Source: an uncultured Clostridia bacterium (GTDB lineage Bacteria; Bacillota; Clostridia; Oscillospirales; Oscillospiraceae). Taken from it: a DNA stretch of 23,550 nt. Made by a program: the position numbers and the translations under genes. Below are positions 14,413-20,989 of the stretch, piece by piece. The stretch's first letter is position 1; the number at the start of each line of letters is the position of its first letter. Location of the stretch: contig CALDMR010000179.1 in NCBI GenBank assembly GCA_937915065.1, forward strand, positions 1 to 23,550, in the 5' to 3' direction. The notes beneath the pieces were generated by a model. The model worked only from the letters and a program-made list of their open reading frames with translations. It had not been told where the DNA came from and made no database searches.

Positions 14413-15072
14413 TCAAGGCGTTTCCTCGCCCGTCAGCAGCCGCAGAACCATGTGGGCCTGGTGGGCGGCGCAGAGCAGCACCCGGGCGGAAACCAGTTCC
14501 AGCCCCGCATCCGCATCGGCCTGCTCATCGCCGCACAGGTAAAAATGCGGGGCCACCCAGCGGGTTTTGATCTCGTTGGCGGAGCCGAACCCGGCCATAC
14601 CAGAAGCCGCCACCAGATATTTTTCTGGAAGCCGCTCCAAAACACCGTTCACCAGCATGGCCTTGTCCTCGGGCCGATCAAAGGCCTCGCAGACCACATC
14701 CGCCTGCCCAAGCAGCCCCTCTATCAAATCTTCCGACAGGCGAACCGCATGGCACTCCAACTCCACATAGGGCGCCATGGCTTGCAGATTTTCCGCCAGC
14801 GCCTCCGTTTTCATCCGGCCGATCTGATGGACAAAATACTGCTGCCGATTCAGATTGGTCAGTTCCACCCGGTCAAAATCGATCAAAATCAAGCGGCCCA
14901 CTCCCGCCCGGGCCAGAGCCGCAGCGATATTGGACCCCAGGCCGCCCAGGCCGCAGACTGCCACCGCAGCCGCAGTCAGCCTTTCCTGCCGTGCATCCCC
15001 CTGCTTTTCTTTCAACGCCCGGAGGACATCCTCCCGCGCAGGGATATTCCGCCCTTTACCCGCCGCCCACAA
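14413..15072 (-). CDS. thiF: ThiS adenylyltransferase ThiF, probable TTG start inside thiS
   Basis: ThiF adenylates the C-terminal Gly-Gly of ThiS so that sulfur can be loaded. The frame has no ATG or GTG near the expected start. A TTG at 15072, overlapping thiS by 17 bases, has GGAGG 9 bases upstream (inside thiS) and gives 219 residues. The conserved NIPAREDVLRALKEKQ begins at residue 9, the nucleotide loop GLGGLGS is at 41-47, LIDFDRVELTNLNRQQYF binds ATP/Mg, and VCEAFDRPEDKAMLV is typical of the short clostridial ThiF family. The ATG at 15117 of the longer frame would add a non-family extension over thiS. The identity is clear; the start is inferred. Confidence 0.93.
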   Translation of the reverse strand: MWAAGKGRNIPAREDVLRALKEKQGDARQERLTAAAVAVCGLGGLGSNIAAALARAGVGRLILIDFDRVELTNLNRQQYFVHQIGRMKTEALAENLQAMAPYVELECHAVRLSEDLIEGLLGQADVVCEAFDRPEDKAMLVNGVLERLPEKYLVAASGMAGFGSANEIKTRWVAPHFYLCGDEQADADAGLELVSARVLLCAAHQAHMVLRLLTGEETP

Positions 15073-15250
15073 AGCTGACCACCTCCACGCTGTCGCCGTC
15101 CTCCAGAACGGTTGCACCGTAGTGCCCCTTCGGCACGATCATACCGCAGCGCTCCACAGCCACCCGCGCCGGGTCATACCCGGCTTCCGCCAGATATTCC
15201 GCCACGGTCTTGCCCGCCGCCTCTGTTTCTTTTCCGTTGATCTTCACCAT
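15056..15250 (-). CDS. thiS: Sulfur carrier protein ThiS
   Basis: ThiS is a ubiquitin-fold sulfur carrier whose C-terminal glycine is converted to a thiocarboxylate for thiazole synthesis. The 64-residue length, MVKINGKE start, AVERCGMIVPKGHYG middle and GDSVEVVSFVGGG end with the obligatory Gly-Gly all match. AGGAGG lies 7 bases before the ATG, directly after the U run of the riboswitch terminator, so it is the first gene under TPP control. Its 3' end also carries the ribosome binding site for thiF. Confidence 0.96.
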   Translation of the reverse strand: MVKINGKETEAAGKTVAEYLAEAGYDPARVAVERCGMIVPKGHYGATVLEDGDSVEVVSFVGGG

Positions 15251-15267
15251 ATCCGCGCCTCCTATAT

Positions 15268-15308
15268 GGAAAAAAGTGGAAAGCCACCCGTCGGTCGCTT
15301 TCCACTTT
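15268..15308 (-). terminator. Riboswitch-controlled intrinsic terminator
   Basis: On the minus strand AAAGTGGAAAGC (15308-15297) pairs with GCTTTCCACTTT (15284-15273), 12 pairs with a 12-base loop, followed by six U. It lies between the TPP aptamer and the thiS ribosome binding site, the standard expression platform. Confidence 0.92.
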
Positions 15309-15317
15309 CTATGAGCG

Positions 15318-15416
15318 TTTCATCCCTACGTTGGCATTATCCAAATCAGGTTTCCGGGTCGAAGGTCCTACCTTCCTCTCAGCCTGTCCGGCCCTGCGGC
15401 CCTGCAAGCTCCCCAC
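15318..15416 (-). promoter_or_regulatory. TPP riboswitch (THI element) aptamer
   Basis: The minus strand contains the conserved THI blocks in order: GGGGAGC at the 5' side of P1/P2, GGCTGAGAGG (the pyrimidine-sensing CUGAGA), ACCTTCGACCCGG for the P4 arm, then ACCTGATTTGGATAATGCC and AACGTAGGGA closing P5 and P1. The arrangement and about 95-base length fit. With the terminator directly downstream, high TPP should stop transcription of the eleven-gene operon. Confidence 0.97.
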
Positions 15417-15432
15417 CATTCAATTTTGGCTT

Positions 15433-15461
15433 ATTATATACCTGCCGCGCCCGAAATGCAA
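15433..15461 (-). promoter_or_regulatory. Promoter of the thiamin operon
   Basis: On the minus strand TTGCAT (15461-15456), a 17-base spacer and a perfect TATAAT (15438-15433) lie about 20 bases before the aptamer. Confidence 0.82.
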
Positions 15462-15505
15462 GGGTCTCCTTCACAAAGCCCCTCGGCAGGCAGATCCCGT
15501 TCCGC

Positions 15506-16087
15506 TCACTTCATCGCTTCTGCCAACTTGCGCAGCAGATCGTCGCCATAGCGGTAGCTGTCCAGATAAACGATGGTCGCCTCGTTCAGTTCAGCCTTCT
15601 CCCGCAGGATCTTTTTCGCCTCTTCCTTGGTCATTGTCCGATTCACCTCCACATAGCGGGGCATTTTAGGCGGCAGTTTCCCTTTCCGCACCATAGCCGC
15701 GCTGTATTTTCCGTGGTCGTCCCACTGAAAATGCGGCCTGTCCGGCAGCGTCTTCCAGTCTCCGCCCCAGGTAAAGCCCATCTTTTTCCCGATAGCGCCG
15801 CAGCGGCGAAAAAAGTCGGCGTCATCATACTCATGCCCCTTCACATTCTTTGCAATATCGAAGGCCAGCCCCACTTTATCCCAATGAAACGAGGGCTTTT
15901 TCTGGTTGGTAACGATCGCGCCCGGCTCTGTGCGTCCTTTGGCATACAGAGCAGCCTGATACTCCAGATCCCGCACCGTTTCCGTCACCAGTACCGGAAG
16001 TCCCTCCGCCTTGCACAGCGCAACAAACAGCCGGCAGTTCACTGCCACATCGGCACGCAGACGTTGAATGTCCCGGCTTTTAATCAC
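15506..16087 (-). CDS. M15 family peptidase, phage-type endolysin (L-Ala-D-Glu peptidase-like)
   Basis: This is a zinc peptidase of the M15/VanY group that cleaves peptidoglycan peptides. The start taken is GTG 16087, nine bases after GGGGAG and overlapping the holin stop as GTGATTAA; the ATG at 16096 abuts the ribosome site and is unlikely. The 193-residue protein has an N-terminal segment MIKSRDIQRLRADVAVNCR, the zinc motif SFHWDKVGLAFDIA with His68 and Asp77, then FTWGGDW and the second metal histidine in DRPHFQW (His119). A C-terminal helical region, MTKEEAKKILREKAE to YRYGDDLLRKLAEAM (about 148-192), probably aids wall binding. No signal peptide is present, so release depends on the holin gene upstream. 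The exact bond cleaved is inferred. Confidence 0.9.
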   Translation of the reverse strand: MIKSRDIQRLRADVAVNCRLFVALCKAEGLPVLVTETVRDLEYQAALYAKGRTEPGAIVTNQKKPSFHWDKVGLAFDIAKNVKGHEYDDADFFRRCGAIGKKMGFTWGGDWKTLPDRPHFQWDDHGKYSAAMVRKGKLPPKMPRYVEVNRTMTKEEAKKILREKAELNEATIVYLDSYRYGDDLLRKLAEAMK

Positions 16088-16307
16088 TGCCGTCATCTCC
16101 CCAAGCGGCTCCGCGGCTGGCATCCACCATACCCTCGCCTACAATATACGCAATCAGCGTGGCACCGGCCATTACAATAGAGGCCACTTCGCTGATTGCG
16201 CTTTCACTGACACCAAATCCCATCAGCAGGGCAGTCAGAAAACCCACTACTGCCATCCAGAATTTCCGGGACGTCAGCTTCTGCTTCCAGTCAATTGTTT
16301 TTTCCAT
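16080..16307 (-). CDS. Phage holin-like small membrane protein
   Basis: This is a 75-residue protein with two hydrophobic segments (about 16-33 and 39-60) joined by a short turn, a charged N-terminus MEKTIDWKQKLTSRKF and a hydrophilic C-terminus. The form matches two-TM holins of clostridial phages that sit directly before an M15 or amidase endolysin. Holins make membrane holes that let the endolysin reach the wall. The start is ATG 16307, with AAAGGA about 11 bases upstream (weak). It overlaps the endolysin start by 8 bases. No tail, capsid, integrase or repressor genes are nearby. The family call rests on size, topology and neighbour. Confidence 0.8.
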   Translation of the reverse strand: MEKTIDWKQKLTSRKFWMAVVGFLTALLMGFGVSESAISEVASIVMAGATLIAYIVGEGMVDASRGAAWGDDGSD

Positions 16308-16368
16308 CGTACAGTCAATCCTTTCCGGTGGAGAGAACCCACCAAATAGCACCCCTCCCACCCTCTTT

Positions 16369-16388
16369 GTTGCACAGCTGCGTGCAAC
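16369..16388. repeat. Inverted repeat upstream of the holin gene, possible operator
   Basis: GTTGCAC (16369-16375) and GTGCAAC (16382-16388) are perfect complements separated by six bases, 62 bases upstream of the holin ATG. The 120 bases between holin and the nfnB terminator show no convincing promoter. It may be a regulator site or a short hairpin. Confidence 0.35.
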
Positions 16389-16428
16389 GCCCGCTTCATT
16401 TTATGCCCGCTTCCCCTGAATATGACTC

Positions 16429-16468
16429 AAAAAACGCGGGGCCTTCCTTTGCGGAAGGCCCCGCGTTT
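16429..16468 (-). terminator. Intrinsic terminator of the nfn operon
   Basis: On the minus strand ACGCGGGGCCTTCC pairs with GGAAGGCCCCGCGT around GCAAA and is followed by T6. It isolates the nfn transcript from the holin/endolysin genes. Confidence 0.93.
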
Positions 16469-16554
16469 CAGTTGTTTTCAATCAATTCCATTGATGTGCC
16501 GCAGCTTTTGAAGAAAGTCACAGCTATTCCCACCAAAAGCAGGAAATCTTCCAT
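16468..16554 (-). CDS. Small hydrophobic ORF between nfnB and its terminator
   Basis: This is a 28-codon ORF starting at ATG 16554, reading MEDFLLLVGIAVTFFKSC and then GTSMELIENN, with one hydrophobic stretch (residues 4-15). It lies 26 bases after the nfnB stop, and its own TGA touches the base of the operon terminator. GGAGAG is 12-14 bases upstream of the ATG, longer than ideal. No family is recognised. The tight fit between nfnB and the terminator is the main support; it may equally be chance. Confidence 0.35.
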   Translation of the reverse strand: MEDFLLLVGIAVTFFKSCGTSMELIENN

Positions 16555-16580
16555 TTCAATGGCCAGCTCTCCAGGAGATA

Positions 16581-17969
16581 TTATTTGTTCTTCAAATACT
16601 CATCCATGGCGGCGGCCGCTGTTTTTCCGGCGCCCATGGCCAGAATGACTGTGGCGGCGCCTGTCACCGCATCGCCGCCGGCGTACACACCGGGGATCGA
16701 AGTGGCCCCCGTGGCTTCATCCGCAATGATACCGCCCCAGGACTCCGTTTCCAGGCCCTCCGTTGTGGATTTGATCAGCGGATTCGGGCTGGTGCCGATG
16801 GCCATGATCACGCAATCCACATCAATGGTAAACTCGCTGCCCGCCTTGGGTACAGGGCGGCGGCGGCCGCTTTCATCCGGCTCGCCCAGCGTCATTTCAA
16901 TGCATTCCATACCCTTTACATTAAAGTTCTCATCGCCCAGGATCCGCACCGGGTTGTTCAGCAATTTGAAAATGACGCCCTCTTCCTTGGCGTGTTCCAC
17001 TTCCTCCGCCCGGGCGGGCAGTTCTTTTTCGCTGCGCCGGTACACGATATACACCTCGGCCCCCAGGCGCTTGGCAGTGCGGGCCGCATCCATAGCCACA
17101 TTGCCGCCGCCCACCACGGCCACCCGCTTGGCCCGCATAATGGGGGTGGGGCAATCCTTTTCATAGGCTTTCATCAAATTGGAACGGGTCAGGAATTCAT
17201 TGGCGGAAAAGACGCCCTTGAGATTTTCGCCGGGAATCTTCATAAACATGGGCAGACCTGCACCGGAACCGATAAATACAGCCTCAAAGCCCTGCTCCTC
17301 CATCAGCTCTTGGATGGAGGCCACCTTGCCGATAACCATATTCGTTTCGATCTTCACGCCCAGCTTTTCCAGGCCCGCGATCTCCTTGCGCACGATTTCT
17401 TTGGGCAGGCGAAACTCCGGAATACCATACACCAACACACCGCCGGCAGCGTGAAGGGCCTCAAACACCGTGACCTCATAGCCCTTTTTCGCCAGATCAC
17501 CCGCACAGGTCAAGCCGCTGGGGCCGGAACCGATCACGGCCACCTTGTGCCCGTTGGACACGGGCTTCTCAAGCTCCTCGGCAGGCTGGGCCATCTTCCA
17601 GTCCGCCACAAAGCGCTCCAGGCGGCCGATGGCCACGGACTGCCCCTTCATGCCGCGCACGCACTTCTGTTCGCACTGGGTCTCCTGGGGACATACGCGG
17701 CCGCAGATAGCCGGCAGGCTGGTATCCCGGCTCAGCACCTCATAGGCGCCGGCAAAATCACCCTGGGCCACCTTTTGAATGAACCCGGGAATATCTACCC
17801 CCACAGGACAGCCGCTGATACAGGGTTTATGCTTGCAGTTCAGGCAGCGCTTCGCCTCGTCGATGGCCTGGGCCTCCGTATAGCCCAGCGCCACTTCCAG
17901 GAAATTGTGATTCCGCACTTCCGGCGCCTGCGTCCGCATCGCGTTTTTATCCATTCTTAAATTTGCCAT
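16581..17969 (-). CDS. nfnB: NADH-dependent ferredoxin:NADP oxidoreductase large subunit NfnB (annotated GltA/GltD-like)
   Basis: NfnB with NfnA reversibly couples NADPH oxidation to NAD and ferredoxin reduction by flavin-based electron bifurcation. The 462-residue protein resembles the glutamate synthase small subunit: two N-terminal 4Fe-4S sets (Cys42, 45, 50, 54 and Cys89, 93, 99, 103), an FAD loop VAVIGSGPSGLTCAG (about 143-157), an NADPH loop VAVVGGGNVAMDAARTAKRL, and a C-terminal GVYAGGDAVTGAATVILAMG. No glutamate synthase large-subunit gene is adjacent, whereas the NfnA partner lies 3 bases upstream, so Nfn is the better call. GGAGG lies 8 bases before ATG. The name gltA in many genomes refers to this protein. 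Confidence 0.92.
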   Translation of the reverse strand: MANLRMDKNAMRTQAPEVRNHNFLEVALGYTEAQAIDEAKRCLNCKHKPCISGCPVGVDIPGFIQKVAQGDFAGAYEVLSRDTSLPAICGRVCPQETQCEQKCVRGMKGQSVAIGRLERFVADWKMAQPAEELEKPVSNGHKVAVIGSGPSGLTCAGDLAKKGYEVTVFEALHAAGGVLVYGIPEFRLPKEIVRKEIAGLEKLGVKIETNMVIGKVASIQELMEEQGFEAVFIGSGAGLPMFMKIPGENLKGVFSANEFLTRSNLMKAYEKDCPTPIMRAKRVAVVGGGNVAMDAARTAKRLGAEVYIVYRRSEKELPARAEEVEHAKEEGVIFKLLNNPVRILGDENFNVKGMECIEMTLGEPDESGRRRPVPKAGSEFTIDVDCVIMAIGTSPNPLIKSTTEGLETESWGGIIADEATGATSIPGVYAGGDAVTGAATVILAMGAGKTAAAAMDEYLKNK

Positions 17970-17972
17970 GGC

Positions 17973-18815
17973 TCATCCCTCCGCTTTTTTGAACAGATTG
18001 CAGGTTGCTTCATAGGCGTGGCGCTCAAAGTCATGATACATGGATGCACGCTGGATCGCCTCATCGAAATCGATCTCATGGCCGTCAAAGTCCGGCCCGT
18101 CCACGCAGGCAAATTTTGTTTTGCCGCCCACCGTCAACCGGCAGCCGCCGCACATTCCCGTGCCATCCACCATAATGGGGTTCATACTGGCCACCGTTTT
18201 CACGCCGAACTCCTTGGTCAGCGCGCAAACGAATTTCATCATGATCAGCGGCCCGATGGTAATGACCTCGTCATACTGCTCGCCGCTTTCCAACAGCTTG
18301 CGCAGCGCATCGGTCACCAGGCCCTTTTCGCCGCAGCTGCCGTCGTCGCTCATCAGCACCAGCTTGTCGGAGCAGGCCGCAAATTCCTGCTCCAGGATCA
18401 GCAGCTCCTTGCTGCGGAATCCGATGATGCTGTGTACCTCGCAGCCCTGGTCGTGCAGTTCCTTGGCAATAGGCCAGGCAATGGCGCAGCCCACGCCGCC
18501 GCCCACAATGGCCACCTTTTTCAGTCCCTCCGTGTGGGTCGGCGTACCCAGCGGGCCCACAAAATCCTGGATAAATTCGCCTTCCTCCTTATGCCGCAGG
18601 CATTCTGTCGTGGCGCCCACCACCTGGAAGATGATGGTAACTGTGCCCGCCGCGCGGTCATACCCCGCCACCGTCAGCGGAATCCGCTCGCCGTTTTCAT
18701 CCACGCGTAGAATGATGAACTGGCCGGGCAGCGCCTTTTTTGCCACAGCAGGGGCTGCAATGTCCATCTTTACCACAGTGGGATTCAAAACTTCTTTTTT
18801 GATAATCTGATACAT
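17973..18815 (-). CDS. nfnA: NADH-dependent ferredoxin:NADP oxidoreductase small subunit NfnA (sulfide/dihydroorotate dehydrogenase-like FAD/NAD-binding protein)
   Basis: NfnA carries FAD, a 2Fe-2S cluster and the NAD(H) site of the Nfn complex. The 280-residue protein belongs to the PyrK-like ferredoxin reductase group: an FAD barrel with PGQFIILRVDENGERIPLTV (30-49), the NAD loop VAIVGGGVGCA (101-111), and a C-terminal cluster site DGTGMCGGCRLTVGGKTKFAC with Asp217, Cys222, Cys225 and Cys237, the Asp plus three Cys pattern known for Nfn. The ATG at 18815 is 8 bases after GAGGAG; a GTG one codon earlier is possible. There is no adjacent pyrD, which argues against a PyrK role. Confidence 0.93.
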   Translation of the reverse strand: MYQIIKKEVLNPTVVKMDIAAPAVAKKALPGQFIILRVDENGERIPLTVAGYDRAAGTVTIIFQVVGATTECLRHKEEGEFIQDFVGPLGTPTHTEGLKKVAIVGGGVGCAIAWPIAKELHDQGCEVHSIIGFRSKELLILEQEFAACSDKLVLMSDDGSCGEKGLVTDALRKLLESGEQYDEVITIGPLIMMKFVCALTKEFGVKTVASMNPIMVDGTGMCGGCRLTVGGKTKFACVDGPDFDGHEIDFDEAIQRASMYHDFERHAYEATCNLFKKAEG

Positions 18816-18994
18816 CACGTCATCTCCTCAGATCTATTTGAAGGGAGGCTACGCAGCGCAGGGGACGCCGGCGTCCCCCGCCCTTCTTCCTCCGGTTATT
18901 CCAAAATCCTTGCTCCATCATACCACAACCGGCGCCGCAATACCATAAAAAATGCAGAAAGCCGCCGCAGCCGTTAGTTTCTCTGTCTGCTTCT
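18816..18994 (-). promoter_or_regulatory. Long 5' leader of nfnAB with perfect palindrome
   Basis: About 170 bases separate the predicted nfn transcription start from nfnA. Features on the minus strand are a U6 run at 18952-18947 after GGCGGCTTTCTGCA, a second -10-like TATGAT with extended TGG (18926-18921 region), and an 18-base perfect palindrome GGGGACGCCGGCGTCCCC at 18861-18878. None is a recognised riboswitch, and the palindrome is not followed by U. No gene is seen in this stretch. Confidence 0.4.
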
Positions 18995-19023
18995 ATTGTA
19001 GAAGTCCCGCCCGCAAATAGCAA
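18995..19023 (-). promoter_or_regulatory. Probable promoter of nfnAB
   Basis: On the minus strand TTGCTA (19023-19018), a 17-base spacer, TACAAT (19000-18995). It is divergent from the aminotransferase promoter; the 190 bases between the two (19024-19213) hold only small weak hairpins. Confidence 0.6.
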
Positions 19024-19213
19024 GCCCATCCTGCCGGGATCCGCGCAAAAATCGAAATATTGTAAAACACAGAGAACACTCTGTCCCGCCCTTTCCCGAT
19101 TTTTCTTTTTTATCAACAGCCTTTCCCTTTGGCTGATGCGCATCGGCACCGCCCGGCCGCCCGGCGCTTACCGCTGCACTCAGTGGCCGGCAACTGTTTT
19201 TTGCGCGCTGCCC

Positions 19214-19242
19214 TTGCAATTTTCCTCAAACCGGCGCACAAT
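19214..19242 (+). promoter_or_regulatory. Candidate promoter of the aminotransferase gene
   Basis: TTGCAA (19214-19219), 17-base spacer, CACAAT (19237-19242). It is about 30 bases before the start codon. The -10 box is only a moderate match. Confidence 0.45.
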
Positions 19243-19272
19243 GGGGGCATCTATCATCAAGGAGCGATTTCC

Positions 19273-20409
19273 ATGGAACTGATCATGAACACAGCCCTGG
19301 ACGCCGTGCAGAAAAGCGGCATCCGGCTATTCACCCAAATGGCCAGGCAGAAACCGGGATGCCTGTTTCTAACCCTGGGCGAACCGGACTTCGACACGCC
19401 CCTGCCGGTGTGCGCAGCGGCCAAAGCGGGGCTGGATGCCGGAGAGACCCACTACGGCGAAAACAACGGCCAAGCCTTTCTCCGCCGGGCAATTTCCGAT
19501 TTTGAGCGGGAAAAGCACGGCCTGTCCTATGCGCCGGAGGAGATCATTGTCACCGTGGGCGCCACCGAAGCCCTGTTCTGCGCCCTTTTCGGCCTTTTGA
19601 ATCCCGGCGACGAGGTGATCGTTCCCACGCCTGCTTTCGGCCTGTATGAATCCATTATCCAGCTGTGCCGCGGCGTATGCGTGCCGCTGGACACCCGCGA
19701 AAGCGCTTTCCAGATCACCGCCGCCCAGCTGCGCAGCGCCCTTTCACCGCGCACCAAGGCCATTATCCTCACCTCCCCCAACAATCCCACCGGATGCATC
19801 TACACCCGGGAGACCCTGGAGATCCTGCACGAAGCCCTCAAAGATCTGCCCGTGTTTGTGATCTGCGACGAAGTATACCGCGATCTGATCTACACCGACG
19901 ATTTTTCCAGCTTCACTCAATATTCCGATCTGCGCGACCGCATCATCGTCGTGCAGAGTTTTTCCAAGCCCTATGCCATGACCGGCTGGCGCGTGGGGTA
20001 TCTGATGGCCGACGCCCCCGTGAAAACCCAACTGGAAAAGGTGCACCAGTATGCGGTCGTCTCCGTAAATACCTTTATTCAGCGGGCCTGCGCCGAAGCC
20101 TTGAACCATGATATCCGCCCGGAACTGGCAGTGTACCGCCGGCGGCGGGACTATATCTGCCAGCGGCTGGATCAAATGGGATTGCCCTATTTCAAGCCCC
20201 AGGGCGCCTTTTATGTTTTCCCCTCCATCGCCCGCTTCGCTCTGGACTCCTTCACATTCTGCACCCGCATGGTGCAGGAGGCCGGGCTGGCCTGCACGCC
20301 CGGCAGTTGCTTTGGCGCAGAAGGATACATCCGGATCTCCTACTGTTACAGCGACGATATTTTGCAGGAGGGCATGAACCGGCTGGAGCGCTTTTTGCAG
20401 ACCTTCTGA
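19273..20409 (+). CDS. Class I/II PLP-dependent aminotransferase (possible N-acetyl-diaminopimelate aminotransferase)
   Basis: This is a fold-type I PLP enzyme transferring an amino group between an amino acid and a keto acid. The ATG at 19273 has AGGAG 8 bases upstream and gives 378 residues; the longer open frame begins in non-family sequence before the promoter. Landmarks are LTLGEPDFDTP (33-43), GENNGQAFLRRAI, VGATEALFCALFGLLNPGD (95-113), SPNNPTG with Asn171, Asp199 and Tyr202 in CDEVYRD, the PLP lysine Lys232 in SFSKPYAMTGWRVGY, and a C-terminal substrate arginine in IRISYCY. It resembles the PatA/aspartate aminotransferase branch. A dapB-dapH pair and a deacetylase-like gene lie 0.6-3.6 kb downstream, which suggests but does not prove the N-acetyl-LL-DAP role. 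It appears monocistronic. Confidence 0.88.
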   Translation: MELIMNTALDAVQKSGIRLFTQMARQKPGCLFLTLGEPDFDTPLPVCAAAKAGLDAGETHYGENNGQAFLRRAISDFEREKHGLSYAPEEIIVTVGATEALFCALFGLLNPGDEVIVPTPAFGLYESIIQLCRGVCVPLDTRESAFQITAAQLRSALSPRTKAIILTSPNNPTGCIYTRETLEILHEALKDLPVFVICDEVYRDLIYTDDFSSFTQYSDLRDRIIVVQSFSKPYAMTGWRVGYLMADAPVKTQLEKVHQYAVVSVNTFIQRACAEALNHDIRPELAVYRRRRDYICQRLDQMGLPYFKPQGAFYVFPSIARFALDSFTFCTRMVQEAGLACTPGSCFGAEGYIRISYCYSDDILQEGMNRLERFLQTF

Positions 20410-20426
20410 TGGCTGCTCCAAACGGC

Positions 20427-20466
20427 AGCACGCCCCCTTTGCCGGCGGCAAAGGGGGCGTGCTTTA
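20427..20466 (+). terminator. Intrinsic terminator after the aminotransferase gene
   Basis: AGCACGCCCCCTTTGCC and its complement form a 17-base-pair perfect stem with a 3-base loop, followed by TTTATACTTT. It also lies 20 bases beyond the stop of the convergent lipoprotein gene and may serve it, although the U run is poorer in that direction. Confidence 0.88.
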
Positions 20467-20483
20467 TACTTTGAATATTCGGT

Positions 20484-20837
20484 TTACTCCGCCGCTTTCT
20501 CCACAGAAAGCACGGTACCCTCGAAGGCGTCCACTTCAGACAGCTCACCCTCGTAGGTCACAATCACGCGGTCACCGGCAGCAATCCCGCTCAGATCCAG
20601 ATCGCCGTCCTCTGACCAATCAAAGGCATAGGGCACGCCGTTGTCATCGGTCACCACAAACATGAAATCCTTCATTTCGTCCATCGTACCGGTCAGCGTT
20701 TTGGCCTCGGTCTGCTGGTTCTGGGCAGGTTCATCGGCAGACTGGCCGCCATCGTTGCCGGGCGCAGCGCAGGCAGTGGCCGCCAATACCATCAGTCCGG
20801 CCAATGCGCCGGTCAAAATCAAGTGTTTCTTATTCAT
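20484..20837 (-). CDS. Small lipoprotein of unknown function
   Basis: This is a 117-residue protein. The ATG at 20837 has GGAGG 9 bases upstream; an earlier in-frame start would place the signal peptide too far inside. It begins MNKKHLILTGALAG, a hydrophobic core to about residue 21, and a lipobox-like ATAC with Cys23 (the -3 residue is Ala, less usual than Leu or Val). A linker rich in Gly, Gln and Ala (24-45) leads to a compact acidic beta-rich domain of about 65 residues, including FMFVVTDDNGVPYAFDW and GDRVIVTYEGEL, which looks like a small OB-type barrel. I recognise no characterised family. It is probably anchored outside the membrane. No clear promoter was found in its 115-base upstream region. 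Confidence 0.75.
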   Translation of the reverse strand: MNKKHLILTGALAGLMVLAATACAAPGNDGGQSADEPAQNQQTEAKTLTGTMDEMKDFMFVVTDDNGVPYAFDWSEDGDLDLSGIAAGDRVIVTYEGELSEVDAFEGTVLSVEKAAE

Positions 20838-20952
20838 CGTTGAATTCCTCCAGTATAGTTCCCCGCGCCGCACCTGGGGCGCCGGGGAGAGATGCAGTGT
20901 ATCCTATGCGCTCCATGCATACTTTTTGCATCTATTTTAAATCAGAATTGTT

Positions 20953-20985
20953 AAAAGAGAGCGTCCTGAAGGTACGCTCTCTTTT
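20953..20985 (-). terminator. Intrinsic terminator after the M20 amidohydrolase gene
   Basis: AAAAGAGAGCGT and ACGCTCTCTTTT form a 12-base-pair stem with loop CCTGAAGGT; on the minus strand the U run is the last four stem bases. It begins 4 bases after the stop codon of the amidohydrolase gene and separates it from the lipoprotein gene. Confidence 0.8.
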
Positions 20986-20989
20986 GCTG

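Noticed and set aside
14855..16180. 441-codon plus-strand open frame
   Set aside because: Covers thiF, thiS, the TPP riboswitch and the endolysin in antisense; no family features.
16429..16470. Terminator belonging to the holin/endolysin unit
   Set aside because: Its U run is on the 3' side of nfnB in the minus direction, upstream of the holin gene, so it ends the nfn transcript.
16581..17969. Glutamate synthase small subunit (GltD) as the call
   Set aside because: No large subunit is adjacent, and the NfnA partner with its Asp-Cys3 cluster site is 3 bases away, so Nfn fits better.
17973..18815. Dihydroorotate dehydrogenase electron-transfer subunit PyrK
   Set aside because: Similar fold, but paired with NfnB and no pyrD nearby.
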